Shown: positions 1 to 7,808 of the stretch, one piece after another | Position numbering within the stretch: the first letter of the stretch is position 1 | How the letters are laid out: each line of letters begins with the position of its first letter | From: an uncultured Prevotella sp. | GTDB lineage: Bacteria > Bacteroidota > Bacteroidia > Bacteroidales > Bacteroidaceae | Length of the DNA stretch: 57,313 nucleotides | NCBI GenBank assembly: GCA_900547005.1 | Contig: URER01000011.1 | Location: 1-57,313, forward strand | Direction of reading: 5' to 3' | Program-made: the position numbers and the translations under genes | The notes under the pieces: model-generated | What the model was told of the DNA's origin: nothing | The model's input: the letters and a program-made list of their open reading frames with translations, nothing else | Database searches by the model: none

Positions 1-33
1 GTCTGAACTCCTGAACTCCAGAACTCCCGTCTC
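1..33. repeat. Degenerate tandem-repeat arm at window start
   Basis: Three imperfect copies of a unit like CTGAACTCC occur back to back just upstream of cdaA. They resemble single arms of the palindromic elements found elsewhere in this window, with the partner arm presumably lying left of base 1. The pattern is seen directly; membership of an element family is inferred. Confidence 0.45.
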
Positions 34-64
34 CTAATAATAAACTAACGTTGTTAAAAAGAAT

Positions 65-841
65 ATGGATTTCATAGAATTTGGGATAAAAGACATAATA
101 GATATAGTACTCGTCGCACTGATGTTGTATTACATCTACCGGCTGATGAAGGAGTCGCGTTCGCTTAATGTCTTCATAGGCATCATGGTGTTTGTCATTA
201 TGTGGCTTTTCGTGAGTCAGGTTTTAGAGATGCGTCTGCTCGGAAGCATAATGGACAAACTCGTCAGTGTGGGAGTAATCGGACTGATTGTGCTTTTCCA
301 AGAGGAAATCCGCAAGTTCCTTTATAGTATCGGAACCCATCGGCGGGCGCAGAACCTGTTCCACTTCCTGCATATCGGCGAGAAGCGAAAGACCGTGAAC
401 AAAGAAGCGTATATGCCTATTGTCATGGCCTGCATGAGCATGAGCCGCAGCAAGGTGGGCGCACTGATAGTCTTGGAACGCGGCACTCCGCTCGACGACA
501 TAGTGGAAACGGGCGACGTGATAAACGCCAACATCAACCAGCGGCTCATAGAGAACATCTTCTTCAAGAACTCCCCGCTTCACGACGGTGCGATGGTGAT
601 AACCAAGAAACGCATCCGCGCCGCAGGCTGCATATTGCCGGTGAGCCACAACCACGACATCCCGAAAGAACTCGGATTGCGCCATCGCGCCGCAATGGGC
701 ATCTCGCAGGAGAGCGACGCCGTGGCAATCGTCGTGTCGGAAGAGACAGGACGCATCTCCGTAGCCATGAACGGCAACTTCCAACTGCGCCTCTCGGCAG
801 AGCAGTTGGAGAGCATCATCTCCAAAGAAATGATGGTATGA
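65..841 (+). CDS. cdaA: Diadenylate cyclase CdaA (c-di-AMP synthase)
   Basis: Membrane-bound diadenylate cyclase that condenses two ATP into the second messenger c-di-AMP. The first 80 or so residues are hydrophobic and contain about three membrane segments; the DisA_N catalytic domain follows from about residue 115. The two diagnostic catalytic motifs are intact: DGA at 174-176 (context PLHDGAMVI) and RHR at 206-208 (context GLRHRAAMGIS), followed by SEETG at 225-229. The length of 258 aa is normal for the CdaA/DacA class. In Bacteroidales this gene often follows folP, which would lie left of the window. The ATG at 65 has little upstream sequence apart from a repeat arm. The enzyme identity is secure; the biological output of c-di-AMP in this organism cannot be read from the sequence. 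Confidence 0.95.
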   Translation: MDFIEFGIKDIIDIVLVALMLYYIYRLMKESRSLNVFIGIMVFVIMWLFVSQVLEMRLLGSIMDKLVSVGVIGLIVLFQEEIRKFLYSIGTHRRAQNLFHFLHIGEKRKTVNKEAYMPIVMACMSMSRSKVGALIVLERGTPLDDIVETGDVINANINQRLIENIFFKNSPLHDGAMVITKKRIRAAGCILPVSHNHDIPKELGLRHRAAMGISQESDAVAIVVSEETGRISVAMNGNFQLRLSAEQLESIISKEMMV

Positions 842-879
842 CACTCCAGTATATATAATAATGCGAGTCTATACAAACA

Positions 880-913
880 AAAAACCGGTATCATTTGTTG
901 ATACCGGTTTTTT
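880..913. terminator. Bidirectional intrinsic terminator
   Basis: A 14-bp perfect inverted repeat (AAAAACCGGTATCA at 880-893 and its complement at 899-912, followed by a further T at 913) encloses a 5-nt loop. It has a T-run on the plus side and an A-run on the other, so it can end transcription of both cdaA and the convergent AraC-type gene. The stop codon of the AraC gene (891-893) lies within the stem. Confidence 0.85.
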
Positions 914-1250
914 GTTTCCGTCTGTATTCGGTTGGTGTCATACCATATTTGTCTCGGAATAGCCTGTAGAAAGTTTGCGCCACCGGCATTCCGCAGTCGT
1001 TAGCCACACTCTCGATAGTATGCGTTGGATGCTCGATCAGAATTTCGGCAGCCCGTTTCAGCCTCAGAGAATTTATATAGTTCGGAAACGTCATGCCGGT
1101 AAACTCTCTGAATATCAGGGCTAACTTGTTTTTCGGAATGTGAACGTAATCATCCAGCACACTCCTCGACATATTGTCCCGGAGATACAACTCGTGAGAT
1201 AATATGGCTTTTTCTGCGCGTCTGAAAAGCATTTCGTCATTCAGGTTCAT
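891..1250 (-). CDS. AraC-type helix-turn-helix regulator, DNA-binding domain only
   Basis: A 119-aa protein consisting almost entirely of the AraC C-terminal DNA-binding domain. It has two helix-turn-helix units, around residues 33-52 (VLDDYVHIPKNKLALIFREF) and 78-110, ending in the typical motif FRDKYGMTPTEYRR. No effector-binding or sensor domain is present, so it is either a stand-alone regulator or one whose ligand response lies elsewhere. It faces away from pta; the 300-bp gap upstream holds promoters for both. A TAATTTTG box on the minus strand (1284-1291) could be its -7 element. The family is certain; the target genes are unknown. Confidence 0.85.
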   Translation of the reverse strand: MNLNDEMLFRRAEKAILSHELYLRDNMSRSVLDDYVHIPKNKLALIFREFTGMTFPNYINSLRLKRAAEILIEHPTHTIESVANDCGMPVAQTFYRLFRDKYGMTPTEYRRKQKTGINK

Positions 1251-1552
1251 AACTTAGGCTTTGGATAAATTACTCCTTTGCTGCAAAATTAGCTAATCTA
1301 ATTCAAATAATAACCAATCAACATAAAATGCTTATCACAATAATTCATTATGGTTGTCGCAAAAGTTCCTTTTATCAGGCACTTAGCCGTCCTCTCATTG
1401 CGGTGTGCTTTTTTCTTTTATTCTTACTTATAAATACCGTAGGACACGGTTTTAATAAAAAAATATATTATTATATAAGGTGTATATCAATTTAATTTCT
1501 TAATTTTGCAATCTGTAAATAGCAAAATAGACAAATCTAAAAAATACAAACT
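1251..1552. promoter_or_regulatory. Divergent promoter region between AraC regulator and pta
   Basis: No gene. AT-rich sequence holding a minus-strand TAATTTTG box at 1284-1291 for the AraC gene and a plus-strand TAATTTTG box at 1501-1508 that fits the Bacteroidetes -7 consensus TAnnTTTG, about 45 bp before the pta ATG. No good TTTG -33 element is visible for the pta promoter. Confidence 0.55.
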
Positions 1553-2563
1553 ATGGATTTATTACAGCAAATAGTAGAGCGCGCTAAAAGTAATAAGCAG
1601 CGCATCGTACTCCCTGAAGCTACAGAGGAACGCACACTGAGAGCGGCAGACAAGGTGTTAGCCGATGAATTGGCAAACATTATTCTCATCGGTAATCCTG
1701 AGGAGATAAACAAGCTCGCGGCAGAATGGGGCCTCCAGAACATCGGTAAGGCTACTATAATCGACCCGGAGAACAATCCGAAGAGCGAGGAATATGCCAC
1801 GTTGCTTGCCGAGCTGCGTAAGAAGAAGGGCATGACAATAGAGCAGGCTCGCGAGTTGGTGAAGAATCCGCTTTATCTGGGTTGCATGATTATCAAGACC
1901 GAGGGCGCCGACGGACAGATTTCGGGTGCTCTCAGCACTACCGGCGACACATTGCGTCCGGCTCTTCAGATTATCAAGTGCTCTCCGGGTATCACTTGCG
2001 TGAGTGGCGCTATGCTTCTCATCACGAAGCAGCCTCAGTATGGTGAGAACGGTGTGGTTGTGATGGGCGACGTGGCTGTTACTCCGATGCCTGATGCTGA
2101 CCAGCTTGCACAGATCGCCGTGTGCACCGCACAGACTGCCAAGAGCGTAGCAGGATTTGCCGATCCGAAGGTAGCTATGCTGTCGTTCTCGACCAAAGGC
2201 AGCGCTAAGCACGAGGTTGTGGACAAGGTTGTCGAGGCTACGAAGTTGGCTAAGGAGCGTTGTCCTGAGTTGAAGGTGGACGGAGAGTTGCAGGCTGACG
2301 CCGCTCTTGTGCCATCGGTAGGTTCCAAGAAGGCCCCGGGCAGCGACATCGCAGGTAATGCCAATGTACTTGTAGTGCCTTGCTTGGAAGTTGGCAACAT
2401 CGCTTATAAGCTTGTCCAGCGTCTTGGCGATGCTATCGCCATCGGTCCGATTCTTCAGGGTATCGCCCGTCCGGTGAATGATCTGAGCCGCGGTTGCTCC
2501 GTAGACGACATATATTATATGGTGGCTATCACAGCTTGCCAGGCAATGGATGCGAAGGCTTAG
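1553..2563 (+). CDS. pta: Phosphate acetyltransferase
   Basis: Cytosolic enzyme interconverting acetyl-CoA plus phosphate and acetyl phosphate plus CoA, the first half of the acetate/ATP-forming branch. The 336 residues match the short, catalytic-domain-only Pta class without the N-terminal P-loop/DRTGG regions of enteric Pta. Family signatures include CSPGITCVSGAMLL, MGDVAVTPMPDADQLAQIA and DGELQADAAL, followed by VPCLEVGNIAYKLVQRLG near the C-terminus. The ATG at 1553 follows a TAATTTTG promoter box. ackA lies 508 bp downstream in the same direction, separated by a repeat-flanked four-helix-bundle gene. The next base after the stop codon already belongs to that repeat arm. Identity is secure. 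Confidence 0.96.
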   Translation: MDLLQQIVERAKSNKQRIVLPEATEERTLRAADKVLADELANIILIGNPEEINKLAAEWGLQNIGKATIIDPENNPKSEEYATLLAELRKKKGMTIEQARELVKNPLYLGCMIIKTEGADGQISGALSTTGDTLRPALQIIKCSPGITCVSGAMLLITKQPQYGENGVVVMGDVAVTPMPDADQLAQIAVCTAQTAKSVAGFADPKVAMLSFSTKGSAKHEVVDKVVEATKLAKERCPELKVDGELQADAALVPSVGSKKAPGSDIAGNANVLVVPCLEVGNIAYKLVQRLGDAIAIGPILQGIARPVNDLSRGCSVDDIYYMVAITACQAMDAKA

Positions 2564-3066
2564 GAAATGAAGAATGAAGAATGAAGAATGAAGAATGAAT
2601 TTCTCCTTTGGGTAATTAATGATTAATTATAAACGAGAAGGGTCTGTACTGCACATAAAAAGCTATGCTTTTGCTGTTAGAATAGTGAAAATGTTCTTGC
2701 ATCTTTCCAGTAATGACTGGCGACTTGTTTCTATATACAAACAAGTATTACGCTCAGGAACATCTATATCGGCGAATGTGCATGAGTCGGAATTCGCTCA
2801 AAGTCCTTCAGACTTCGCTTCAAAACTTTCTATAGCTTTAAAAGAGGCAAATGAAACCATTAACTGGTTGAACCTCTTAAAAGATACTGATTGTCTGAAA
2901 GAAAATGAATTTGAAAGTATGGCAACCGATTGTAGTGAGCTGATAGCATTATTAGTCTCTTCTATAAAAACAATTAAGAATAATATAAACAAAAATAAAG
3001 GAAAATAGAATGAGTATGTTGCAGTGTGGAGGTTATTCCTCATTCTTCATTCTTCATTCTTCATTT
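2564..3066. mobile_element. Inverted-repeat cassette carrying a four-helix-bundle gene, inserted between pta and ackA
   Basis: The left arm (about 2564-2600) is a tandem array of AATGAAG-type units (GAAGAATGAAGAATGAAG) starting at the base after the pta stop. The right arm (about 3035-3066) is the inverted counterpart (CATTCTTCATTCTTCATT), ending 5 bp before the ackA ATG. The cassette fills the whole gap and encloses one gene. Calling it a mobile or formerly mobile unit is an inference from the symmetric arms, the similarity in design to other palindromic elements in this window, and the interruption of a normally tight gene pair. No target-site duplication was identified. Confidence 0.5.
2619..3008 (+). 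CDS. Four-helix-bundle protein of the 23S rRNA intervening-sequence (IVP/S23) family
   Basis: A 129-aa, helix-rich protein matching the bacterial four-helix-bundle family first seen as reading frames in 23S rRNA intervening sequences and related in fold to the Avd accessory protein of diversity-generating retroelements. Recognisable segments are KSYAFAVRIVKMFLHL (helix 1), the conserved QVLRSGTSISANVHES turn, SDFASKLSIALKEANETINW and the C-terminal SELIALLVSSIKTIKNN helix. Start chosen at the ATG at 2619; no Shine-Dalgarno site is obvious. It lies in an inverted-repeat cassette between pta and ackA and is more AT-rich than both. The molecular function of the family is not settled; nucleic-acid binding is plausible, and a role in spreading the repeat arms is only a hypothesis. 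Confidence 0.85.
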   Translation: MINYKREGSVLHIKSYAFAVRIVKMFLHLSSNDWRLVSIYKQVLRSGTSISANVHESEFAQSPSDFASKLSIALKEANETINWLNLLKDTDCLKENEFESMATDCSELIALLVSSIKTIKNNINKNKGK

Positions 3067-3071
3067 AAATT

Positions 3072-4277
3072 ATGAAAATACTTGTATTGAATTGTGGAAG
3101 CTCGTCTATTAAGTACAAGCTCTACAATATGGATAATGAAACAGTTCTTGCACAGGGAGGCGTGGAGCGCATCGGTATCGATGGAGCGTTTATTAAGGTA
3201 ACTCTGCCGAACGGCGAGAAGAAACAAATCATGCACGATATGCCCGACCACAAGGAAGGCGTGAACATGGTGTTCTCAGTTCTGCTCGATAAAGAGATTG
3301 GCGCTATCAAGAGCCTCGACGAGATTGACGCTGTGGGACACCGCATCGTGCAGGGCGGCGACAAGTTCTGCCAGAGCGTGATTGTTGACCAGAGCGTGGA
3401 AGACGGTATAGAGGAACTCTGCGACTTGGCTCCTGTACACAACGCAGGCCACTTGAAAGGTATCCGCGCCGTTGACCACCTCATGCCAAATGTGCCGCAG
3501 GTGTGCGTGTTCGACAACGCATTCCACTCTACAATGCCCGACTACGCTTATCTGTATGCCGTGCCTTACGAGCTTTACGAGAAGTATCACGTGCGCCGCT
3601 ATGGTTTCCACGGCACCAGCCACCGCTATGTGTCCCACCGTGTATGCGAGATGTTAGGCAAGGACATAAAGACTCAGAAGATCATCACTTGCCATATCGG
3701 CAACGGCGCGAGTGTGTCGGCTGTGGAAAACGGTAAGGTAATGGACACCTCAATGGGTCTGACTCCGCTCGCCGGTGTGATGATGGGTAGCCGTTCTGGC
3801 GACATCGATGCTTCGGCCGTAACATACATCATGGAGAAACTGGGCAAGAAACCGCAGGAGATGGCCGACTATCTGAACAAGGAGAGTGGCGTGCTGGGTA
3901 TCTCCGGTATATCTTCGGATATGCGCGACGTGGAGAGTGCGGCCAAAGAGGGTAACAAGCGTGCAATCCTGGCATTGCAGATGTATGCTTACCGCATAAA
4001 GAAGTATATCGGAGCCTATGCTGCTGCAATGGGCGGTGTGGATACAATCGTGTTTACCGCAGGTGTGGGCGAGAACCAAACCGGTATGCGTGCCGATGCG
4101 TGCGAGGGTCTTGAGTTCCTCGGCATAAAGATAAACAAGGAACTGAACGCCACTATCCGCGGAGAGGAGGCTATTATCTCTACTCCTGACAGTAAGGTAA
4201 CGGTATGCGTAGTGCCGACAGACGAAGAGATTGTTATTGCCCGCGACACTAAGGAGCTGGTGCTTGCCAAAAAGTAA
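3072..4277 (+). CDS. ackA: Acetate kinase
   Basis: Converts acetyl phosphate plus ADP to acetate plus ATP, completing the acetate branch with pta. The 401-aa length is standard. ASKHA-fold motifs are in place: NCGSSSIKYKLY near the N-terminus, GHRIVQGG, PVHNAGHLKGI, FDNAFHSTMP (catalytic acid), RRYGFHGTSHRYV, ITCHIGNGASVSAV, and GVGENQTGMR near the end. The ATG at 3072 lies just after the right arm of the repeat cassette, so any native leader between pta and ackA has been replaced, and no clear ribosome site remains. A strong terminator follows. Identity is secure. Confidence 0.97.
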   Translation: MKILVLNCGSSSIKYKLYNMDNETVLAQGGVERIGIDGAFIKVTLPNGEKKQIMHDMPDHKEGVNMVFSVLLDKEIGAIKSLDEIDAVGHRIVQGGDKFCQSVIVDQSVEDGIEELCDLAPVHNAGHLKGIRAVDHLMPNVPQVCVFDNAFHSTMPDYAYLYAVPYELYEKYHVRRYGFHGTSHRYVSHRVCEMLGKDIKTQKIITCHIGNGASVSAVENGKVMDTSMGLTPLAGVMMGSRSGDIDASAVTYIMEKLGKKPQEMADYLNKESGVLGISGISSDMRDVESAAKEGNKRAILALQMYAYRIKKYIGAYAAAMGGVDTIVFTAGVGENQTGMRADACEGLEFLGIKINKELNATIRGEEAIISTPDSKVTVCVVPTDEEIVIARDTKELVLAKK

Positions 4278-4395
4278 CCGGCATCAGTCCGGTATGGGGA
4301 AACCATACTGTAAGTTGGCTGGACCACAATCTCATCATATCGGACGTATATTAATTACAGGGCAAATAAAGGCAATTTAAAGCCTTAGTGATAAG

Positions 4396-4434
4396 CGGCT
4401 GCATCAAGGTCATCAACTTGGTGCAGCCGTTTTT
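4396..4434 (+). terminator. Intrinsic terminator of ackA
   Basis: A 13-bp stem with one G-T pair (CGGCTGCATCAAG at 4396-4408, CTTGGTGCAGCCG at 4417-4429) followed by TTTTT. It lies between ackA and the convergent DUF4886 gene. Confidence 0.85.
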
Positions 4435-4441
4435 AATTCGC

Positions 4442-5281
4442 TTATCGCATAGGAGTTATCTCATAAGGCTTCTTGACAGCAGCATGCGCAGCCCGCTGTA
4501 TTACTTCACGATATGCCAGACTCATCCCTTCTGGTGTATACGCATTACCTATGACAGACTTACGGAAAAGAATCTCAAACCAGACACAGGCTGCCGTATA
4601 GCGTCCATGTATGAGATCAAGATGATAGCCATCACGGTTCATAGTATCGCCGATAAATGATGTGCGCACATTCTGAACCGCAGTTCCTGAAGGAACAACG
4701 CGAAACAGGCGGTTGTCATTAACGGCCTTTCGCGAGCACGCAATGATTGCGTCATACATTTGTCTCTGACTATGACCGTAGTTCTTGAACCCGTCATGAT
4801 TGGAATCTTGCGCATAGGCCCACGTCTGATGCCATATAAACTTCGGATGCTTCCCGACCACATCCCTTACATATTCCACCAATCGTGACAGATAAGGCTC
4901 GTATGTGTCGTAAAGGCCGGAGAAATGACTCGCTTGTTGGAAACTTATGTAATCCCATTTCTCGTCTTGCAAAGCCTTCTTTAAGGCACACTTGCCATCT
5001 TCCCGCATCTTTCCATCTATTCCAATTTTCCTGTACCGATAGTCGTTAGCGTTCGTTTGGCTGTTTTCATAGTGACGCTTTAGTGAGCATCCGGGTATAT
5101 ACAGGTTGCCTATAATGATTTTATCTCCTGCCGCATCGGCTATCTCATAAAGGTTCTGTTCTATCGCATCCTCAGAGAAACTGTTTCCAATAGCAAGCAC
5201 ACGTATTGTTTTAGCAGAGACAGTCTGCAATGTCAGGAACAATATGCAACAAAGTAATAGAATTGATTTATATCTTCTCAT
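4442..5281 (-). CDS. DUF4886-type secreted protein (SGNH-hydrolase-like)
   Basis: A protein of about 279 aa with an N-terminal signal peptide (MRRYKSILLLCCILFLTLQT). It begins after cleavage with IRVLAIGNSFSEDAIEQNL, the GNSFS block typical of DUF4886/SGNH-like hydrolases, and ends with the conserved DGYHLD segment (MNRDGYHLDLIHGRYTAA) that supplies the Asp/His pair in SGNH folds. The frame stays open upstream to 5392, but the start at 5281 is chosen because it begins the signal peptide. It is the last gene of the minus-strand glycan locus, about 225 bp after the GH3 gene. A carbohydrate-esterase-like activity on the same glycan is an inference; the family is poorly characterised. Confidence 0.8.
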   Translation of the reverse strand: MRRYKSILLLCCILFLTLQTVSAKTIRVLAIGNSFSEDAIEQNLYEIADAAGDKIIIGNLYIPGCSLKRHYENSQTNANDYRYRKIGIDGKMREDGKCALKKALQDEKWDYISFQQASHFSGLYDTYEPYLSRLVEYVRDVVGKHPKFIWHQTWAYAQDSNHDGFKNYGHSQRQMYDAIIACSRKAVNDNRLFRVVPSGTAVQNVRTSFIGDTMNRDGYHLDLIHGRYTAACVWFEILFRKSVIGNAYTPEGMSLAYREVIQRAAHAAVKKPYEITPMR

Positions 5282-5506
5282 GATATTACGGTTGTTAAAA
5301 TAACGTGAGCTCGATGAATTTTCAAATCTTTTTCTCAACCTGTAAAGACGCAGTTCTTTTGAGTTGTTTTGATTACAAGATCTCTGTAACAAAACCGCAT
5401 AACGTAAAACGGGTTATGATTACTGTTGGAAATTCGTCGAACTCACATTAAAATAAAAGGAGACAGAGGAGAATGTTCCTTTAGTCCCCTTTGTTAATAG
5501 GTTCGT

Positions 5507-7792
5507 TTATTTCAAAGTGAACTTCAGTGTCTGTACGTCATTGCTGTTTGGACCAACCATTACGTTGAAGTCGCCAGGCTCGCATACATATTTCAAATCA
5601 GAATTATAGAACTTAAGCTTTTCCGCGTCAATAGTAAAGGTGACCGTTTTCGTCTCGCCTTTCTTCAAGTTGATTTTGCTGAAGTCTTTAAGTTCCTTTA
5701 CCGGACGAGACACGCTTCCGACAAGGTCCCGGATATACAGTTGTACGACTTCGTCGGCATCGTAGTCGCCGGTATTGGTAACATCAACACTTGCCTTTAT
5801 AGCTGAAGTCTCGGTCATCGTTGAACTGCTCAATCTGAAGTTTGAGTATTTGAATGTGGTATATGAAAGGCCATATCCGAATGGATAGAGCGGCTCGTTG
5901 TCGATATCGAGATAATTGCTGCGGAACTTCTGGAACCACTTGCCTTTCTCCAACGGCCGGCCGGTATTCAGATGATTGTAGTAGATTGGAATCTGGCCCA
6001 CGCTCTTTGGCATTGTGAATGACAGCTTGCCACTTGGCACTTTATCGCCGAAGAGTACGTCGCATATAGCGTCACCGGCTTCGGAACCACCGAACCATAC
6101 ATTGAGAATGGCATCAAAGTTCTTTGTTTCCCAATCCATCACGGTAGCCCTTCCCGAGAAATGTACGAGTACTATCGGTTTCCCGGTAGACTTCAGTGCA
6201 GAGAGCAGATCTTTCTGAGCGTCAGGAAGCGTAATGTCCGAACGGCTGCTGCACTCTCCGCTCATCTCAGAAGTCTCGCCGACTGCCGCCACGATAACAT
6301 CGGCATCACGTGCCACGGCCAGAGCCTCGTCAAGCATTTCCTTGTCGGAACGTGAGTCTCGGATTTCTCTTCCGAACATAGAGCCGTTGGCTTCCATCTG
6401 TGCGTCGTACATGATGTTGCTACCCTTGGCATAAGCAACGGTAGCCTTGTCGCCCACTGCGTCTCTCATAGCTTCGTAGAGTGACTTGTATTTGTCTAAT
6501 GTCGCTGCGACACTCCATGTACCCGGCATATTGGCCCGTGTGTTGCCAAGCGGGCCAATGAGGGCTATGCGGCCCTGCTTGCGCAGTGGCAGACGACTAT
6601 TATCGTTCTTCAGCAATACGAAAGTCTCGGCCGCAATCTCGCGTGCGGCAGCCCTGTTGTCTGCTGTATATACATTCTTAGCCGGACGTTTCTTGTCGAG
6701 ATAACGGTACGGATCGTCGAAGAGTCCCAGTTTGTATTTCGCTTCCAAAATCCGGCGGCAAGCCTTGTTTATGGTCTCCTCTGTCACCTTGCCTTCTTTG
6801 AGCGATTTCTCCAGAGTCCCCATGAAACCGTCAGCCACCATGTCCATATCCGTTCCTGCGTTCAGGGCCAGTGCGGAAACCGTCTGCATATCGCCCATGC
6901 CGTGGTCTATCATTTCCATTATGGCGGTATAGTCGGTCACTACGAAACCGTTCCACCCCCACATATCACGCAATACATCGGTAAGCAACCATTTATTGCC
7001 TGATGCAGGAATACCGTCAACAACATTGAATGAAGTCATGAACGAACCCGCTCCGGCCTTGGCGGCAGCCTCATAAGGCGGGAAATAGTAGTTGAACATA
7101 CGCCAATGGCTCATATCTACAGTGTTATAATCACGCCCAGCCTCTGCGCCACCATAGAGAGCAAAGTGTTTCACGCACGCCATCACGGTGTTGGACTGGG
7201 TGAGGTCTTCACCTTGATAGCCACGCACCATCGCACGCGCAATGGTACTGCCCAAGTACGGGTCTTCACCGTTGCCCTCTGACATACGTCCCCAACGTGG
7301 GTCTCGGCAGATATCCACCATCGGAGAGAATGTCCAGCAGATACCGTCAGAACTGCATTCACTCGCTGCTATGCGCGCACTTTTTTCAATGGCATCCATG
7401 TTCCAGCTGCATGACAATGCCATTGGGATAGGGAACACTGTCTCGTAGCCGTGTATCACATCCATACCGAAGATTAAAGGTATGTGAAGGCGGCTTTTCT
7501 CTATCGCGAGCTTCTGAACCTCGCGTATCTTTTCCACACCTTTCAGATTGAAAAGTCCGCCCACTTCGCCACGGCTTATCTTTCCTGCAATATCACTGCT
7601 CTTAGCCTGTCCCGTAACAATGTCCCCGGTAACAGGCAGGTTAAGCTGACCAATCTTCTCATGCAGCGTCATCTTAGACATAAGATTGTCTATGAAAGCA
7701 TTCATCTTAGAGTCTTGCTGCGCGACTTGTGCCTCTGCCACTCCTGCGAAACAAACGGCAGTCATGGCGATTATCAATTTCCTTATTTTCAT
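5507..7792 (-). CDS. Glycoside hydrolase family 3 beta-glucosidase, secreted
   Basis: A 761-aa three-domain GH3 enzyme of the BglX architecture: signal peptide (1-21), TIM-barrel domain (about 30-360), alpha/beta sandwich (about 390-610) and C-terminal fibronectin-III-like domain (about 655-755). The catalytic nucleophile is Asp287 in GFVVTDYTAIMEM; the substrate-pocket motifs GRMSEGNGEDPYLG (168-181) and KHFALYGG (208-215) are intact. It releases terminal beta-linked glucose from oligosaccharides, probably in the periplasm. It follows the GH144-like gene by 16 bp. GH3/GH144 pairs in Bacteroidetes are known from beta-1,2-glucan degradation, so a sophorooligosaccharide-specific beta-glucosidase is likely, but linkage preference cannot be proven from sequence. 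Confidence 0.93.
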   Translation of the reverse strand: MKIRKLIIAMTAVCFAGVAEAQVAQQDSKMNAFIDNLMSKMTLHEKIGQLNLPVTGDIVTGQAKSSDIAGKISRGEVGGLFNLKGVEKIREVQKLAIEKSRLHIPLIFGMDVIHGYETVFPIPMALSCSWNMDAIEKSARIAASECSSDGICWTFSPMVDICRDPRWGRMSEGNGEDPYLGSTIARAMVRGYQGEDLTQSNTVMACVKHFALYGGAEAGRDYNTVDMSHWRMFNYYFPPYEAAAKAGAGSFMTSFNVVDGIPASGNKWLLTDVLRDMWGWNGFVVTDYTAIMEMIDHGMGDMQTVSALALNAGTDMDMVADGFMGTLEKSLKEGKVTEETINKACRRILEAKYKLGLFDDPYRYLDKKRPAKNVYTADNRAAAREIAAETFVLLKNDNSRLPLRKQGRIALIGPLGNTRANMPGTWSVAATLDKYKSLYEAMRDAVGDKATVAYAKGSNIMYDAQMEANGSMFGREIRDSRSDKEMLDEALAVARDADVIVAAVGETSEMSGECSSRSDITLPDAQKDLLSALKSTGKPIVLVHFSGRATVMDWETKNFDAILNVWFGGSEAGDAICDVLFGDKVPSGKLSFTMPKSVGQIPIYYNHLNTGRPLEKGKWFQKFRSNYLDIDNEPLYPFGYGLSYTTFKYSNFRLSSSTMTETSAIKASVDVTNTGDYDADEVVQLYIRDLVGSVSRPVKELKDFSKINLKKGETKTVTFTIDAEKLKFYNSDLKYVCEPGDFNVMVGPNSNDVQTLKFTLK

Positions 7793-7808
7793 TTTTATAT
7801 TATGTTTT

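Noticed and set aside
224..844. 206-codon open frame antisense to cdaA
   Set aside because: It fully overlaps a gene with intact catalytic motifs, and its translation is His/Ala/Val-rich without any recognisable domain.
2619..3008. Diversity-generating retroelement accessory gene (avd)
   Set aside because: No reverse transcriptase or template/variable repeats nearby; only the fold is shared.
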